A stretch of 64,000 nt of DNA from Streptomyces purpureus (GCF_014648195.1 NZ_BMQQ01000002.1:338387-402386); one strand, 5' to 3'; counted from the first letter of the stretch, positions 49,754-61,891 are shown. Notes: generated by a model not told the origin, from the sequence alone. Program-made: numbers and translations.

Positions 49754-50824
49754 TCAGTCGCGAGTGCTGAACCGCAGGACCGTCCTCGACCGGTATTCGT
49801 CGCCGGGTCGCAGCACCGGGGACGGGTCGCCGGGGCGGTTCGGGGAGTCGGGGAAGTGCTGGGTCTCCAGTGCGATGCCGGCGCCCGCCCCGTAGGGCGT
49901 ACCGCTCTTGCCCAGGACCGACCCGTCGAACTGCCCCGCGGTATAGACCTGGAGTCCGGGCTCCGTGGTCAGCACCTCCATGCGGCGACCGGTGGCCGGC
50001 GCGTGGAGGACGGCGGCCCGGCGCAGCGTCTCGTCGCCGTGCGGGCTCAGTACGAAGTTGTGGTCGTACCCGCCGCCCGCGTCGGGGCGGGCCAGGACTT
50101 GGGCGATCCTGAGTGGCCGGCGGAGGTCGAACGCGGTGCCGGAGACGTGGCGGTGGTCCCCGTAGGGGATGAGATCCCCGTCGACCGGTGTGTAGCGGGT
50201 GGCGTCGACGGCCAGGTCGTGGCCGAGGATGTCTCCGGTGCTCTCGCCTTCGAGGTTGTAGTAGGCGTGGTTGGTCAGGTTGACCAGGGTGGCCGCGTCG
50301 GTGACCGCAGCGTAGGAGAAGGCGAGTTCGTTGTCGCGGCCGATGAGACAGCTGACGGTGACGTCCAGGTTTCCCGGAAATCCCTGGTCGCCGTCGGGGC
50401 TGCGGAGGCGCATGAGCACACCGGTCCACTCCGGGGTGTGCACGCTCTCGGCTTCCCAGAGTCTGGTGTCGAAGCCGTCGGTTCCGCCGTGCAGGCAGTG
50501 GCCGTTCTCCTGGGTGGTCAGCTGGTACTGCTTCCCGTCCAGGGAGAACCGGCCTTGTGCGATGCGGTTGACGTAGCGGCCCACGGTGGCGCCGAAGTAC
50601 CGGGCGGCGGTGGCCGTCTGGGCCGGGTCGCGGGGAGCGAGGACGACGTCGGCCGGGGTGCCGTACCGGTCCGGCACCCACAGTGCGTGGAGGCGGGCGC
50701 CGCGGGTGTGCACCTCCGCCGTGAGGCCGTCGGGAAAGCCGAAGATCCATCGTTGCCCGGAGTCCGTGCCGGGGTGGCAGGCCGGTGGGCCTCCGGTGAA
50801 AGGAGGGCGGGAGGACGGGGTCAT
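49754..50824 (-). CDS. galM: Aldose 1-epimerase (mutarotase)
   Basis: The 356-residue enzyme of the galactose mutarotase family interconverts alpha and beta anomers of aldoses. Substrate-binding and catalytic residues are visible in GRYVNRIAQGRF, ENGHCLHGGTDGFD (His), LTNHAYYNLEGE (His), YDHNFVL (Asp) and GIALETQHFPDSPN (catalytic Glu). The ATG at 50824 follows AAGGAACTCCC; a start 27 bases upstream is possible. It is on the same strand as the YtfQRT-YjfF operon, about 120 bp after it, and probably belongs with it. Confidence 0.93.
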   Translation of the reverse strand: MTPSSRPPFTGGPPACHPGTDSGQRWIFGFPDGLTAEVHTRGARLHALWVPDRYGTPADVVLAPRDPAQTATAARYFGATVGRYVNRIAQGRFSLDGKQYQLTTQENGHCLHGGTDGFDTRLWEAESVHTPEWTGVLMRLRSPDGDQGFPGNLDVTVSCLIGRDNELAFSYAAVTDAATLVNLTNHAYYNLEGESTGDILGHDLAVDATRYTPVDGDLIPYGDHRHVSGTAFDLRRPLRIAQVLARPDAGGGYDHNFVLSPHGDETLRRAAVLHAPATGRRMEVLTTEPGLQVYTAGQFDGSVLGKSGTPYGAGAGIALETQHFPDSPNRPGDPSPVLRPGDEYRSRTVLRFSTRD

Positions 50825-50947
50825 GGGAGTTCCTTGTCCGGAGTACGGCACAGCCGGGAAAGAGGGCTGAAGGCCCCGCTTCCCCGGCCGCGGTCGCCGT
50901 GGTCGGTGATCAGTGGTCTGCTCGGGACCTGGGCCTGCCCGGGAGGT

Positions 50948-51955
50948 CTAGTGCGCCGGTCGGGATCCGCCGAAGAGCCGTTGGAGGAGGATGAAGACGA
51001 ACAGCAGGCCGCCGATGACGATGCGCGTCCACCACGAGCTGAGCGTGCCCTGGAAGCTGATGATGGTCTGGATCAGACCGAGGACCGTCACGCCCAGCGC
51101 GGTGCCCAGGACGAAGCCGGAGCCTCCGGTGAGCAGTGTCCCTCCGATGACCACGGCCGCGATGGCGTCGAGTTCCATGCCGACGGCGTGCAGGGCGTAG
51201 CCGGACAGCATGTAGAAGGTCAACAGCAGACCGCCGAGGGCGGAGCACAGGCCGCTCACGGCGTACACCGCGACCTTGGTGCGTCCCACGGGCAGGCCCA
51301 TGAGACGGGCGGAGGACTCGTTGCCCCCCAGGGCGTAGACGGTGCGGCCGAAGCGGGTGTGGTGGAGGACGACGAAGGCGAGCGCCAGCACGACCAGGGC
51401 GATGACCACGGCGGGTGAGATGAACAGCCCCCCGGGCAGGAGCACCCGCGTCTGGGCGATCCGCGTGGTCGTCGGGTCGGTGAGGGAGATGGACTCGGTG
51501 CTGATCATGTAACAGAGGCCGCGGGCGAGGAACATGCCCGCGAGGGTGACGATGAAGGGCTGGATCTCGAAGGTGTGGATCACCCAGCCCATGAGGGCGC
51601 CGCCTCCTGCTCCCACCAGCAGGACCAGCGGCACCGCAAGGGCGAGCGGCGCGCCGTTCTGTTCGACGAGCCAGGCCGTCAGCATGGTCGACAAGGCCAC
51701 CATGGAGCCGACGGACAGGTCGATTCCGCCGGTGAGGATGACGAACGTCATGCCGATCGCCACGACGAGCAGGAAGCCGTTGTCGATCAGGACGTTGAGC
51801 AGGACCTGTGCGGAGAAGAAGCCCTCGTACTGCAGGGAGCCGATCGAGAACATCGCGACCAGCAGAGTGGCCGTCACCATGAGCGGCAGACGGACGGCAT
51901 GCCGTACCGAGAACCGCTGGAGCGGCCTGGTGAGGGAGCTGAGGGTGGTGTTCAC
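50948..51955 (-). CDS. yjfF: Sugar ABC transporter permease (YjfF-like)
   Basis: The 335-residue membrane protein has about 9-10 hydrophobic helices. FVILTGGIDLSVGSMVAL and VVIGGTLLTGGSGFVLGT are the permease motifs of monosaccharide importers. It is paired with a second, different permease just upstream, as in the E. coli galactofuranose system, so the channel is probably a heterodimer. The GTG at 51955 follows GGAGGTCCACC and overlaps the preceding stop. Confidence 0.92.
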   Translation of the reverse strand: MNTTLSSLTRPLQRFSVRHAVRLPLMVTATLLVAMFSIGSLQYEGFFSAQVLLNVLIDNGFLLVVAIGMTFVILTGGIDLSVGSMVALSTMLTAWLVEQNGAPLALAVPLVLLVGAGGGALMGWVIHTFEIQPFIVTLAGMFLARGLCYMISTESISLTDPTTTRIAQTRVLLPGGLFISPAVVIALVVLALAFVVLHHTRFGRTVYALGGNESSARLMGLPVGRTKVAVYAVSGLCSALGGLLLTFYMLSGYALHAVGMELDAIAAVVIGGTLLTGGSGFVLGTALGVTVLGLIQTIISFQGTLSSWWTRIVIGGLLFVFILLQRLFGGSRPAH

Positions 51956-53067
51956 GGGTGGACCTCCTGCTGGCGGGCGCCCACGTCGCCGGCCGCGGGC
52001 GCCCGGTCCGGGGCGGTCGCTCGGCGACGGCGTGAGAGTCGCGCGCGGAACGCGGGCGACTGGACGAGACACACGACGATGACGACCAGGGCCTTGAAGA
52101 CGAGGGTGGTCTCCGGCGGTACGCCGAGGGTGTAGATCGTGGTCGAGAGGGTCTGGATGATCAGTGCGCCCAGGACCGTACCGCCGAGGGAGAAGCGGCC
52201 GCCCGTCAGCGCGGTACCGCCGATGACCACGGCGAGGATCGCGTCCAGCTCGATCCACAGGCCCGCGTTGTTGCCGTCGGCACTGGACACGTTGGAGCTG
52301 ATCATCAGGCCGGCCACCGCGGCGCACACGGCGCTCACGACGTAGACCATGACCAGGAGCCCGGCCGCCCGGATGCCGACGAGCCGGCTCGCGACCGGGT
52401 TGCCGCCCACCGATTCGATGAGCATGCCGAGCGCCGTCCGCCGGGTGACGAGGGAGGTGACGGCGACGAGGGCCGCGGCGAGCAGGACGGCGAAGGGGAG
52501 GGTGAGCCAGTAGCCGCCGCCGATCATCTTGTAGGCGCTGCTGGACACGCTGATGATCTGGCCGTCGGTGATCAGCTGGGCCACGCCCCGTCCCGCGACC
52601 ATGAGGACCAGGGTGGCGACGATGGGCTGGACGCCGAGCCGGGCGACGAGGAAGCCGTTGAGCAGTCCGATCGCGGCGGCCACGCCGACCGCCAGCGCGA
52701 TCGCCGACATCACGGTGGGCAGGCTTCCGGGGTCCTTGGCGGTGGCGATGTGCTCGCACGCGAGGGCGCCGGCGATGGCGACCGTCGAGCCGACCGAGAG
52801 GTCGATGCCCCGGGTCGCGATGACCAGCGTCATGCCGAGCGACACCAGGATCAGAGGGGCGCCGAACTGGAGGATGTCGATCAGGCTGCCGTACAGGTGC
52901 CCGTTCTGGACGCGGACGGCGAGGAAGTCATGGGTGAGCGCGACGTTCCCCAGCAGCAGGGCGGCCAGGACGGCGGCGGGCCAGAACAGGCGGTGCTCGG
53001 TGAGCTGCCGGGCGCCGGGCGCCCGGGCCGGACGCCCCCCGACGCCCGTGTCGTCGGGTGGTGTCAT
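51952..53067 (-). CDS. ytfT: Sugar ABC transporter permease (YtfT-like)
   Basis: The 371-residue membrane protein is related to its neighbour. LVIATRGIDLSVGSTVAIAG and VVIGGTALTGGRFSLGGT are the conserved loops. A polar N-terminal tail of about 30 residues and a basic C-terminal tail (RLSRRRRATAPD) are cytosolic. Both ends overlap neighbouring genes by four bases, so the permease pair and ATPase are translated together. Confidence 0.92.
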   Translation of the reverse strand: MTPPDDTGVGGRPARAPGARQLTEHRLFWPAAVLAALLLGNVALTHDFLAVRVQNGHLYGSLIDILQFGAPLILVSLGMTLVIATRGIDLSVGSTVAIAGALACEHIATAKDPGSLPTVMSAIALAVGVAAAIGLLNGFLVARLGVQPIVATLVLMVAGRGVAQLITDGQIISVSSSAYKMIGGGYWLTLPFAVLLAAALVAVTSLVTRRTALGMLIESVGGNPVASRLVGIRAAGLLVMVYVVSAVCAAVAGLMISSNVSSADGNNAGLWIELDAILAVVIGGTALTGGRFSLGGTVLGALIIQTLSTTIYTLGVPPETTLVFKALVVIVVCLVQSPAFRARLSRRRRATAPDRAPAAGDVGARQQEVHP

Positions 53068-54626
53068 GAGGTGGCTCCGGTGGCGATGGTGCCCAGGATC
53101 CGGTCGGGCGTCAGGGTCGGGTCGTTGGGAAGGGTGGCGACGAGCCGGTGGTCGCGCAGGACACCCACGCGGTGGCTCAGCCGCAGCACTTCCTCGAGTT
53201 CGGCGGAGATGAAGAGGACCGCGGTGCCTTCCGCGGCCAGGCGGGTGACCAGTTTCTGGATCTCCGTCTTGGCACCGATGTCGATGCCCCGGGTCGGTTC
53301 GTCCAGGATCAGCATTTCGGGGTCGGTGAGCAGCCACCGCGCGAGCAGCACCTTCTGCTGGTTGCCTCCGCTGAGGTTGCGGACCTGCGCCTCGGGGGCA
53401 GCCGGACGGATGTCGAGGACCTCGATCCACCGGGCGGCGATCTCGTCCTGCCGGGTGCGGGAGAGGGGTCTGGTCCAGCCGCGTGCGGCTTGGAGGGCGA
53501 GCACGATGTTCTCGCGCACCGTGAGTTCGCCGGCCAGCCCCTCCTCCTTGCGGTTCTCCGAGCAGAAAGCGATCTTGTGGGCGATCGCGGCGCGCGGCGA
53601 GCGCAGTACGGCGCGTTCGCCGTCGATCCGGAGCTCTCCTGCGTCGGCGTGGTCGGCTCCGAAGAGCAGCCGGGCCGCCTCGGTGCGTCCGGAGCCGAGG
53701 AGCCCGGCCAGGCCGATGACCTCGCCACGGTGGATGTCCAGGTCGTAGGGCTGGACGGCGCCGGACCGGGCAAGCCCTCGGGCACTGAGGAAGGGGGTGT
53801 CCGCGGACTCGGGGGTGGCCGCGGTGCCGGTGTGGGACCTCTCGGCCAGTTCGTCGAGGGTGCGCAGTTCGCTGCCGACCATGCGGTGTACGAGGGTGAC
53901 GGAGGTCAACTCGTCGACCCGGTACGCGCCTTCGAGCCGGCCGTTCCGCAGGACGGTCACCCGGTCGCACAGGTCGAAGACCTGGTCGATGAAGTGGGTG
54001 ACGAAGAGGATCGCGACGCCCCGGTCGCGCAGCCGGCGCACCAGGGCGAACAGCTGGACGACTTCGTCCCTGTCGAGGCTGGAGGTGGGCTCGTCGAGGA
54101 TGAGGACCTTCGCCTTGACGTCCACGGCCCGTACGATCGCGACCAGTTGCTGGACGGCGAGGGAGTGCGCGCTCAGCGGCAGGCGGACGTCGAGGTCGAG
54201 TTCCAGCTCGGTGATGAGCCGCTCCGCGCGTTCGTGGAGGGCCGACCAGTGGACCAGCCCCAGGCGCCGGGGTTCACGGCCGATGAGGATGTTCTCGGCG
54301 ACCGAGAGGTTGGGGCACAGGTTCACCTCCTGGTACACCGTGCTGATTCCGGCGTGCTGTGCCTCCAGTGGTTCGGCGAACCACTGGAGGCTGCCGTCGA
54401 CGGAGACCGTTCCTGCGTCGGGCGGGTGGACGCCGGTGAGTACCTTGATGAGGGTCGATTTGCCCGCGCCGTTCTCGCCCATCAGGGCGTGGACCTCGCC
54501 TGGGAAGAGGCTCAGGTCCACGCCGTCGAGGGCGAGGACTCCGGGGAAGGCCTTGCGGATGCCGTGGGCCTCCAGGACCGGCCGGTCGGCGCCGGTGGGT
54601 GTGCGGGGGGTGGGTGGGGCTGCCAT
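53064..54626 (-). CDS. ytfR: Sugar ABC transporter, ATP-binding component (YtfR-like)
   Basis: The 520-residue protein has two ATPase domains. Domain 1: Walker [19 protein letters not shown]-loop, Walker B LILDEPTSSL. Domain 2: [38 protein letters not shown]. It drives import through the two permeases encoded downstream. Closest in character to YtfR of the galactofuranose/arabinofuranose importer. Gap of about 67 bp after the binding-protein gene. Confidence 0.94.
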   Translation of the reverse strand: MAAPPTPRTPTGADRPVLEAHGIRKAFPGVLALDGVDLSLFPGEVHALMGENGAGKSTLIKVLTGVHPPDAGTVSVDGSLQWFAEPLEAQHAGISTVYQEVNLCPNLSVAENILIGREPRRLGLVHWSALHERAERLITELELDLDVRLPLSAHSLAVQQLVAIVRAVDVKAKVLILDEPTSSLDRDEVVQLFALVRRLRDRGVAILFVTHFIDQVFDLCDRVTVLRNGRLEGAYRVDELTSVTLVHRMVGSELRTLDELAERSHTGTAATPESADTPFLSARGLARSGAVQPYDLDIHRGEVIGLAGLLGSGRTEAARLLFGADHADAGELRIDGERAVLRSPRAAIAHKIAFCSENRKEEGLAGELTVRENIVLALQAARGWTRPLSRTRQDEIAARWIEVLDIRPAAPEAQVRNLSGGNQQKVLLARWLLTDPEMLILDEPTRGIDIGAKTEIQKLVTRLAAEGTAVLFISAELEEVLRLSHRVGVLRDHRLVATLPNDPTLTPDRILGTIATGATS

Positions 54627-54693
54627 CCGCCCTCCTCTCCGTAAGGGTCGGGGGCGGCGCGAGGGCCGCCCCCGGTCTGCTGCGGGCGGAAGG

Positions 54694-55683
54694 TCAGTAC
54701 TGACGGCCGGGCAGGGCGGCCGCGGCCTCGTCCTGGGTGAAGACGCCCTCCTTGACCTCGACCCGCCGCGGGACGCTCTCGCCCGCCACGACCTTCTTGG
54801 CGAGTTCCATGAGCTGGCCGCCGAGGAGCGGGTTGCACTCGACCACCACGTTGATCTTCTTCTCCTGCATGGCGACGAAGGCGTCCTTGATGCCGTCGAC
54901 GGAGATCACCTTGATGTCGACGCCCGGCTTCTTGCCCGCTTCCTCGATGGCCTGGATGGCGCCCAGGGCCATGTCGTCGTTGTGGGCGTACAGGACGTCG
55001 ATGTCCTCGTGGGACTTGAGGAAGGCCTGCATGACCTCCTTGCCCTTGGCCCGGGTGAAGTCCCCGGTCTGGGAGGCGACGACCTTGAACTTGGGGTCGC
55101 CCTTGATGACGTCGGCGAAGCCCGCCTTGCGGTCGTTGGCGGGTGCGGAGCCGGTGGTGCCCTGGAGCTCGACGACGTTGACCGGCTCGGAGGTTCCCTC
55201 GTACTCCTTCACGAGCCACTTGCCGGCCTCCTGTCCCTCCTTGACGAAGTCGGAGCCGAGGAAGGTCCGGTAGAGGGAGGTGTCCTGCGAGTCGACCGCG
55301 CGGTCGGTGAGGATCACCGGGATGCCGGCGTTCTTGGCCTCCTTCAGGACGGTGTCCCAGCCGGACTCCACCACGGGCGAGAAGGCGATGACGTCGACCT
55401 TCTGCTGGATGAAGGTGCGGATCGCCTTGATCTGGTTCTCCTGCTTCTGCTGCGCGTCGGAGAACTTCAGCGTGATGCCGGCCTTCTCGGCCGCCTCGCG
55501 TACGGACTTGGTGTTGGCGGTGCGCCAGCCGCTCTCGGCTCCTACCTGGGCGAACCCGAGCACCAGCTTGCCGTCGGAGGAGCCCTTGCCGGTGGTACCG
55601 GTGGTCGCGGGCTCGGTGGTGCAGGCGCTCAGCACACCGCCGACCAAGGCGGCGGCGATGATGCGGAGGGCTCTGTGGGCCAT
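54694..55683 (-). CDS. ytfQ: Sugar ABC transporter, lipoprotein binding component (YtfQ-like)
   Basis: The 329-residue lipoprotein has signal MAHRALRIIAAALVGG with lipobox LSAC. The mature domain has GFAQVGAESGWRTANTKSV, FSPVVESGWDTVLKEAKNAG, ILTDRAVD and YAHNDDMALGAIQAIEEAG, as in YtfQ, which binds furanose sugars. Two LacI-type operators lie 150-260 bp upstream, the same motif as upstream of araB. With a GH62 arabinofuranosidase encoded nearby, arabinofuranose is a likely cargo. Confidence 0.94.
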   Translation of the reverse strand: MAHRALRIIAAALVGGVLSACTTEPATTGTTGKGSSDGKLVLGFAQVGAESGWRTANTKSVREAAEKAGITLKFSDAQQKQENQIKAIRTFIQQKVDVIAFSPVVESGWDTVLKEAKNAGIPVILTDRAVDSQDTSLYRTFLGSDFVKEGQEAGKWLVKEYEGTSEPVNVVELQGTTGSAPANDRKAGFADVIKGDPKFKVVASQTGDFTRAKGKEVMQAFLKSHEDIDVLYAHNDDMALGAIQAIEEAGKKPGVDIKVISVDGIKDAFVAMQEKKINVVVECNPLLGGQLMELAKKVVAGESVPRRVEVKEGVFTQDEAAAALPGRQY

Positions 55684-55836
55684 GTCGTGGTTCCTCTCGG
55701 GACGTGCGTCGTACCAGGCGGAGCCCTGAAGGAGATGGGCCCAGCGAAGGCATGGCTGCGCAGCGGTGGTTGAGCCGGGCGGAGGCAGAGTGAAGCGTCG
55801 GCCTCCGACGACCGGCGAGCTGGCGAACGCGACACA

Positions 55837-55852
55837 TTGTGAGCGCTAACAG
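55837..55852. promoter_or_regulatory. LacI-type operator 1 upstream of ytfQ
   Basis: TTGTGAGCGCTAACAG; 15 of 16 bases equal the operator at 45547. It lies 154 bp before the ytfQ start. Confidence 0.8.
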
Positions 55853-55923
55853 ACTTGTAACTCAAGGGCTCGTACGGCTGTTACCCGTTCTTGACGCTCA
55901 AGGGCGAGTCGGCGGAGAGTACA

Positions 55924-55939
55924 ATGTGAGCGTTAACAC
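55924..55939. promoter_or_regulatory. LacI-type operator 2 upstream of ytfQ
   Basis: ATGTGAGCGTTAACAC, the same core with T in the centre. The two ytfQ operators are 87 bp apart start to start, about eight helical turns. Apart from these I see no gene in 55684-56192. Confidence 0.75.
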
Positions 55940-56192
55940 CCATGGCCGTTCCGTACGCGCGCACCGGAGCAGGCCTCGACACGTGCCCTTCTCACGCCCG
56001 GACCCCCTGCCGAAGGGCCGCCGGAGTATCACCACGTTGATTGCGCCTCCCGCGAGCGGTTACGGCCGTCACGCCCTTGCAGGACAGCCCGTTCGGCCCC
56101 ACGTGCACCTTCACCGGCCCCGGGGGCAGGGCGAACGAGTAGTCGGCGCAGGGGTGGGAGCGGCCGTGTCCCGGTCCGGTGGCCCGACCCGG

Positions 56193-56468
56193 TCACCGTC
56201 TCGGTCCTGCGACGGCGTAGGCCGCGGTGCCGGCGACCGCGAGGACCACGGCCGTCCAGGTGCCCGCTGCCGTACCGGGCGGCAGCAGCATCCAGGTCGC
56301 CACCTGCATCGGCACACTCGTCGGGGGCGGGGCGAAGAACGAGAACGCGAGCCAGGCGAACGGCAGCGTCCAGGCGTACTGGCCGCCCGAGAGCGCCGCG
56401 CCCAGGGCGGCCAGTCCCATCAGACCCTCCAGCCGAGATGTCGCTCCGGTCAGGAGGGCGGCTTCCTG
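56193..56468 (-). pseudogene. C-terminal remnant of a membrane protein gene
   Basis: An open stretch after a TAA at 56469-56471 encodes about 91 residues with two or three hydrophobic segments (YAWTLPFAWLAFSFFAPP; WTAVVLAVAGTAAYAVAGPRR). An internal ATG at 56420 could give a 75-residue protein, but the preceding residues (ALLTGATSRLEGL) read as continuous with it. It looks like the last quarter of a larger permease. There is no ribosome site and no partner gene. Confidence 0.45.
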
Positions 56469-56523
56469 TTACTGGCAGCGTGTCAGTTCATGCGTCACAC
56501 GTGCGTCCGCTCCGGCGTCGGAG

Positions 56524-59148
56524 TCAGGACGGGTCGCCGTACTGGAGGCCGCGTCCGTTGGTGCCGACGTAGACGCGGCCGTAGGTGTCGGGGTCGCCGG
56601 TGATGACGCCGACGCCTCCGATGCTGCCCCACTGGTGGGCGTCGTCGTTGACGCGCAGCCAGGTGGCGCCCTTGTCGGTGGAGCGGAAGACGCCGGTGAC
56701 GTCCCTGACGGTGCCGATCAGGTACAGGGCCTGGTAGGAGGCGCCGGGTGCGGCCTTGCCGAAGCCGAGGGCGGAGGCGGACTGCACCGCTTTGAGCGTG
56801 GTGAAGGTGCGGCCGCCGTCGGTGGAGTGCAGCAGTCCCTTGCCGCCGCCGGCGATCCACAGGTCCCTGGCGATGCCGGGGACGGCCGTGAGCCGGCCGG
56901 TGGGCAGGTTGGTGGCGCGGGCGGTGAAGGTCGCGCCGCCGTCGGTGCTGGCGTAGAGCGTGCCGCCGGCCAGTGAGTAGAAGGTCTTGGCCGAGGAGCG
57001 GTCGGCGACGACCACGGCGCCGGTGCCCAGGCCGCTGACCTTCGACCAGGTCAACCCCTTGTCGGTCGAGCGGTACGGGGCCTGGCCGGCCTGGGTCCAG
57101 ACGATGGCGGAGCCGTCCGCCGCGAGCGCGATGTGGCCGTCCTGGGCGCCGGACACCGGCTCCGCCTTGAAACCGTTCCAGTTGCTGCCGCCGTCGGTGG
57201 AGTAGGCGCCGTCCTGCGCGCCACCACGGCCGACGCGGACCATCATCGAGGGCTTGGACTGGGCGAAATCGATGTCGGTGCTGTTGGTCATCATCGGGTC
57301 CTTCAGCCGCCCGGAGGGCACCTTGGTCAGGGAGTCGTGCCGGAAGCCGCCCTGGTCGCCCATGGCGGTGATGACGGTGGCGCCGCCGGGAGGGGCGATC
57401 GCGTCCATCAGTGCGGTCTCCTCCAGCCCTCGGGCGCCCATGCTCCAGTGGCTGGTGCCGCCGCTGTCGGAGGCATTGGCGTCCTTGCTGCGCAGGATGC
57501 CGTTGCCGGTGCCGTACAGCACATGCCCGGAGTTGAAGGGATCGATGGCCAGCGCGGTCATCCAGTGCCCGGTGTGGGTGCCGACGTAAGGAGCGGCGGA
57601 GGCGTCCCGCACCGACTTGTCGGCCAGTGCCTTCCAGGTCGTGCCGCCGTCCGTGCTGCGGTAGATCTCGTCCTCCGGCCACCAGCGGCCGAGGGTGGTG
57701 ACCATCACCGTGGAGGGCTTGCGGGGGTCGACAGCCAGACCGGAGAACCCGTAGCTGCCCTGGGACGGGGAGATGTTCTTCCACGCCCCGGAGGCCGGCG
57801 TGTGCTTCCACACCGAGCCCGCCGTCACGCCGTTGGGTCCGAGGGCGTTGGTGTACGTCAGGTAGAGCGAGCCGTCGCCGGAGAGGACGCCGTGCTGCGG
57901 CAGCTGGCCTGTGGGCTGCCCGGAGACGGCCTGCCAGGTGCTGCCGCCGTCGGTGGAGCGATACAGGGAGGTGGACCTGTCGGCCACGCCGACGTAGATC
58001 GTCTTGCTGCCGGCCGGGCCGTACGTCACGAAGGAGATGCCCGCGCCGCTGCTCGCCCCGTCCTTGACGGGGAACGAGGAGACCTGCCTCCACGTCACGC
58101 CGTGGTCGGTGCTGCGCCACAGGCCGTTCTTGCGGGTGCCCAGCAGCAGGGTGCCGTTGTCCGCGGGGTTGATCGCGAGCCGTTCGCCCGCGCCGCGGCC
58201 GTCCTCGTTGGCGCCCAGCTTGAAGGGCAGATCGGTGCGCTGGAAGGTGCGGCCCCGGTCGGTGGAGCGCAGGAGTGCGCCGTTGCCGGCCCAGTTGTTG
58301 GTGTAGGTGCCCGCCGCCAGGTAGAGCCGCTTGGGGTCGACGGGGTCGGTGGCCAGCGCGTCGATGCCCAGCAGGTTCCAGTCCTTCTCGCCGACCCAGT
58401 CGGTCAGCGGGATCCACTGCTCGGCCGCGGTGTCCCAGCGGTAGGCACCGCCCATGTCGGTGCGCGCGTACAGCAGGCCCTTCTCCCGCGGGTTGAACAC
58501 CAGCCCGGTCACGTAACCACCTCCCACCACCTGGGCGTTGTTCCACCTATACGGTCCGTTCCCGGCCGCCGGGTTCTCGGCCGTCCTCACCAGCTTCCAC
58601 TGCTGATTGGTGCTGCCCCTGCCGGGATACTGGATGACTACCGCGCCGTCGGCAGTGGAGCCTCCAGAGACGTCCAGGACCTGGCCGCTCCTGCGGGAGG
58701 TGAGGGTGACGGCGCGGGAACCGCTCACCTCGTCGATCCGCCACTCCTGGGAGGTGGAGGAGCTGTCTGTCTGCTGCTCGGCGGCGGCCGCCTGGGCGGT
58801 CGAATCGCCGGCTATGCCCAGCACTTTGCCGCTGTTGCGGTTCACCAGCTCGTAGTAGCCGTCCCCGGTGGGGCGCAGCCTCCACTGCTGGTTGGCGGTG
58901 TTCTGGTCGGTCCACTGCTGGATGCGGGTGCCGTCGGCGGTGGAGAAGGCGTTGACGTCCAGCGCCTTGCCGCTGCGTACGGAGACCAGCCGGTAGTAGG
59001 CATTGCCGTCGACCGTCGCAGCCTGCGAGTCATCCTGCACGAACACGAGATACGGCACGAGGACCGCGGGCACACCGAGCAGCAGTCCGGTCGCGGTCCA
59101 GCGACGGCGGTGACGCGCGCGGCGCCCGCCGTTCTTGGGGTTCTTCAT
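56524..59148 (-). CDS. Secreted GH74-type xyloglucanase with N-terminal ricin-type lectin domain
   Basis: The 874-residue exported enzyme has a basic N-region (RRARHRRRW) and hydrophobic core ending at QAA near residue 44. A ricin-type beta-trefoil follows (about 46-188, QQW and NQQW repeats), then the double seven-bladed propeller of GH74 (190-874) with many GG.TW and STDGG.TF blade motifs. Candidate catalytic Asp residues are in ARTDMGGAYRW (first propeller) and NSTDIDFAQS (second). GH74 enzymes cleave the xyloglucan backbone. It follows the GH10-GH62 gene with a 41-bp gap, so both are probably co-transcribed. Confidence 0.9.
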   Translation of the reverse strand: MKNPKNGGRRARHRRRWTATGLLLGVPAVLVPYLVFVQDDSQAATVDGNAYYRLVSVRSGKALDVNAFSTADGTRIQQWTDQNTANQQWRLRPTGDGYYELVNRNSGKVLGIAGDSTAQAAAAEQQTDSSSTSQEWRIDEVSGSRAVTLTSRRSGQVLDVSGGSTADGAVVIQYPGRGSTNQQWKLVRTAENPAAGNGPYRWNNAQVVGGGYVTGLVFNPREKGLLYARTDMGGAYRWDTAAEQWIPLTDWVGEKDWNLLGIDALATDPVDPKRLYLAAGTYTNNWAGNGALLRSTDRGRTFQRTDLPFKLGANEDGRGAGERLAINPADNGTLLLGTRKNGLWRSTDHGVTWRQVSSFPVKDGASSGAGISFVTYGPAGSKTIYVGVADRSTSLYRSTDGGSTWQAVSGQPTGQLPQHGVLSGDGSLYLTYTNALGPNGVTAGSVWKHTPASGAWKNISPSQGSYGFSGLAVDPRKPSTVMVTTLGRWWPEDEIYRSTDGGTTWKALADKSVRDASAAPYVGTHTGHWMTALAIDPFNSGHVLYGTGNGILRSKDANASDSGGTSHWSMGARGLEETALMDAIAPPGGATVITAMGDQGGFRHDSLTKVPSGRLKDPMMTNSTDIDFAQSKPSMMVRVGRGGAQDGAYSTDGGSNWNGFKAEPVSGAQDGHIALAADGSAIVWTQAGQAPYRSTDKGLTWSKVSGLGTGAVVVADRSSAKTFYSLAGGTLYASTDGGATFTARATNLPTGRLTAVPGIARDLWIAGGGKGLLHSTDGGRTFTTLKAVQSASALGFGKAAPGASYQALYLIGTVRDVTGVFRSTDKGATWLRVNDDAHQWGSIGGVGVITGDPDTYGRVYVGTNGRGLQYGDPS

Positions 59149-59189
59149 GGGGGGTTGTTTCTCCTTGCGTATGACGATGGATCGGGCAG

Positions 59190-61718
<2,529 letters not shown>

Positions 61719-61821
61719 TCAGGGGATACGTACGGGGAAGGCGGGAACCTGCCACGCCGGCACGTCATGGTGAGCGGCGGGAAGGGCACCCCCCGAAGTG
61801 GAGGCTTCCGGACTCGCGGTC

Positions 61822-61891
61822 GCGTAACAGAAAAGTCGCGCCGGCCGGACGATTGCTCGGTGATGCATCTCGCAGGCGGAAAGTGTTACGC
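61822..61891. promoter_or_regulatory. Inverted repeat in the promoter region of the xylanase operon
   Basis: GCGTAACA at 61822-61829 and TGTTACGC at 61884-61891 are exact inverted 8-mers, both joined to A-rich stretches (GAAAAG; GGAAAG). They lie about 270-340 bp upstream of the xylanase start and 230-300 bp past the sigma-factor stop. No LacI-type operator is present here. The rest of 61554-62124 holds no gene I can support. Confidence 0.4.

Noticed and set aside
55839..56603. Plus-strand open frame of about 254 codons
   Set aside because: It starts inside an operator, is Arg/Gly/His-rich, and overlaps the hydrophobic minus-strand membrane-protein remnant; no ribosome site.
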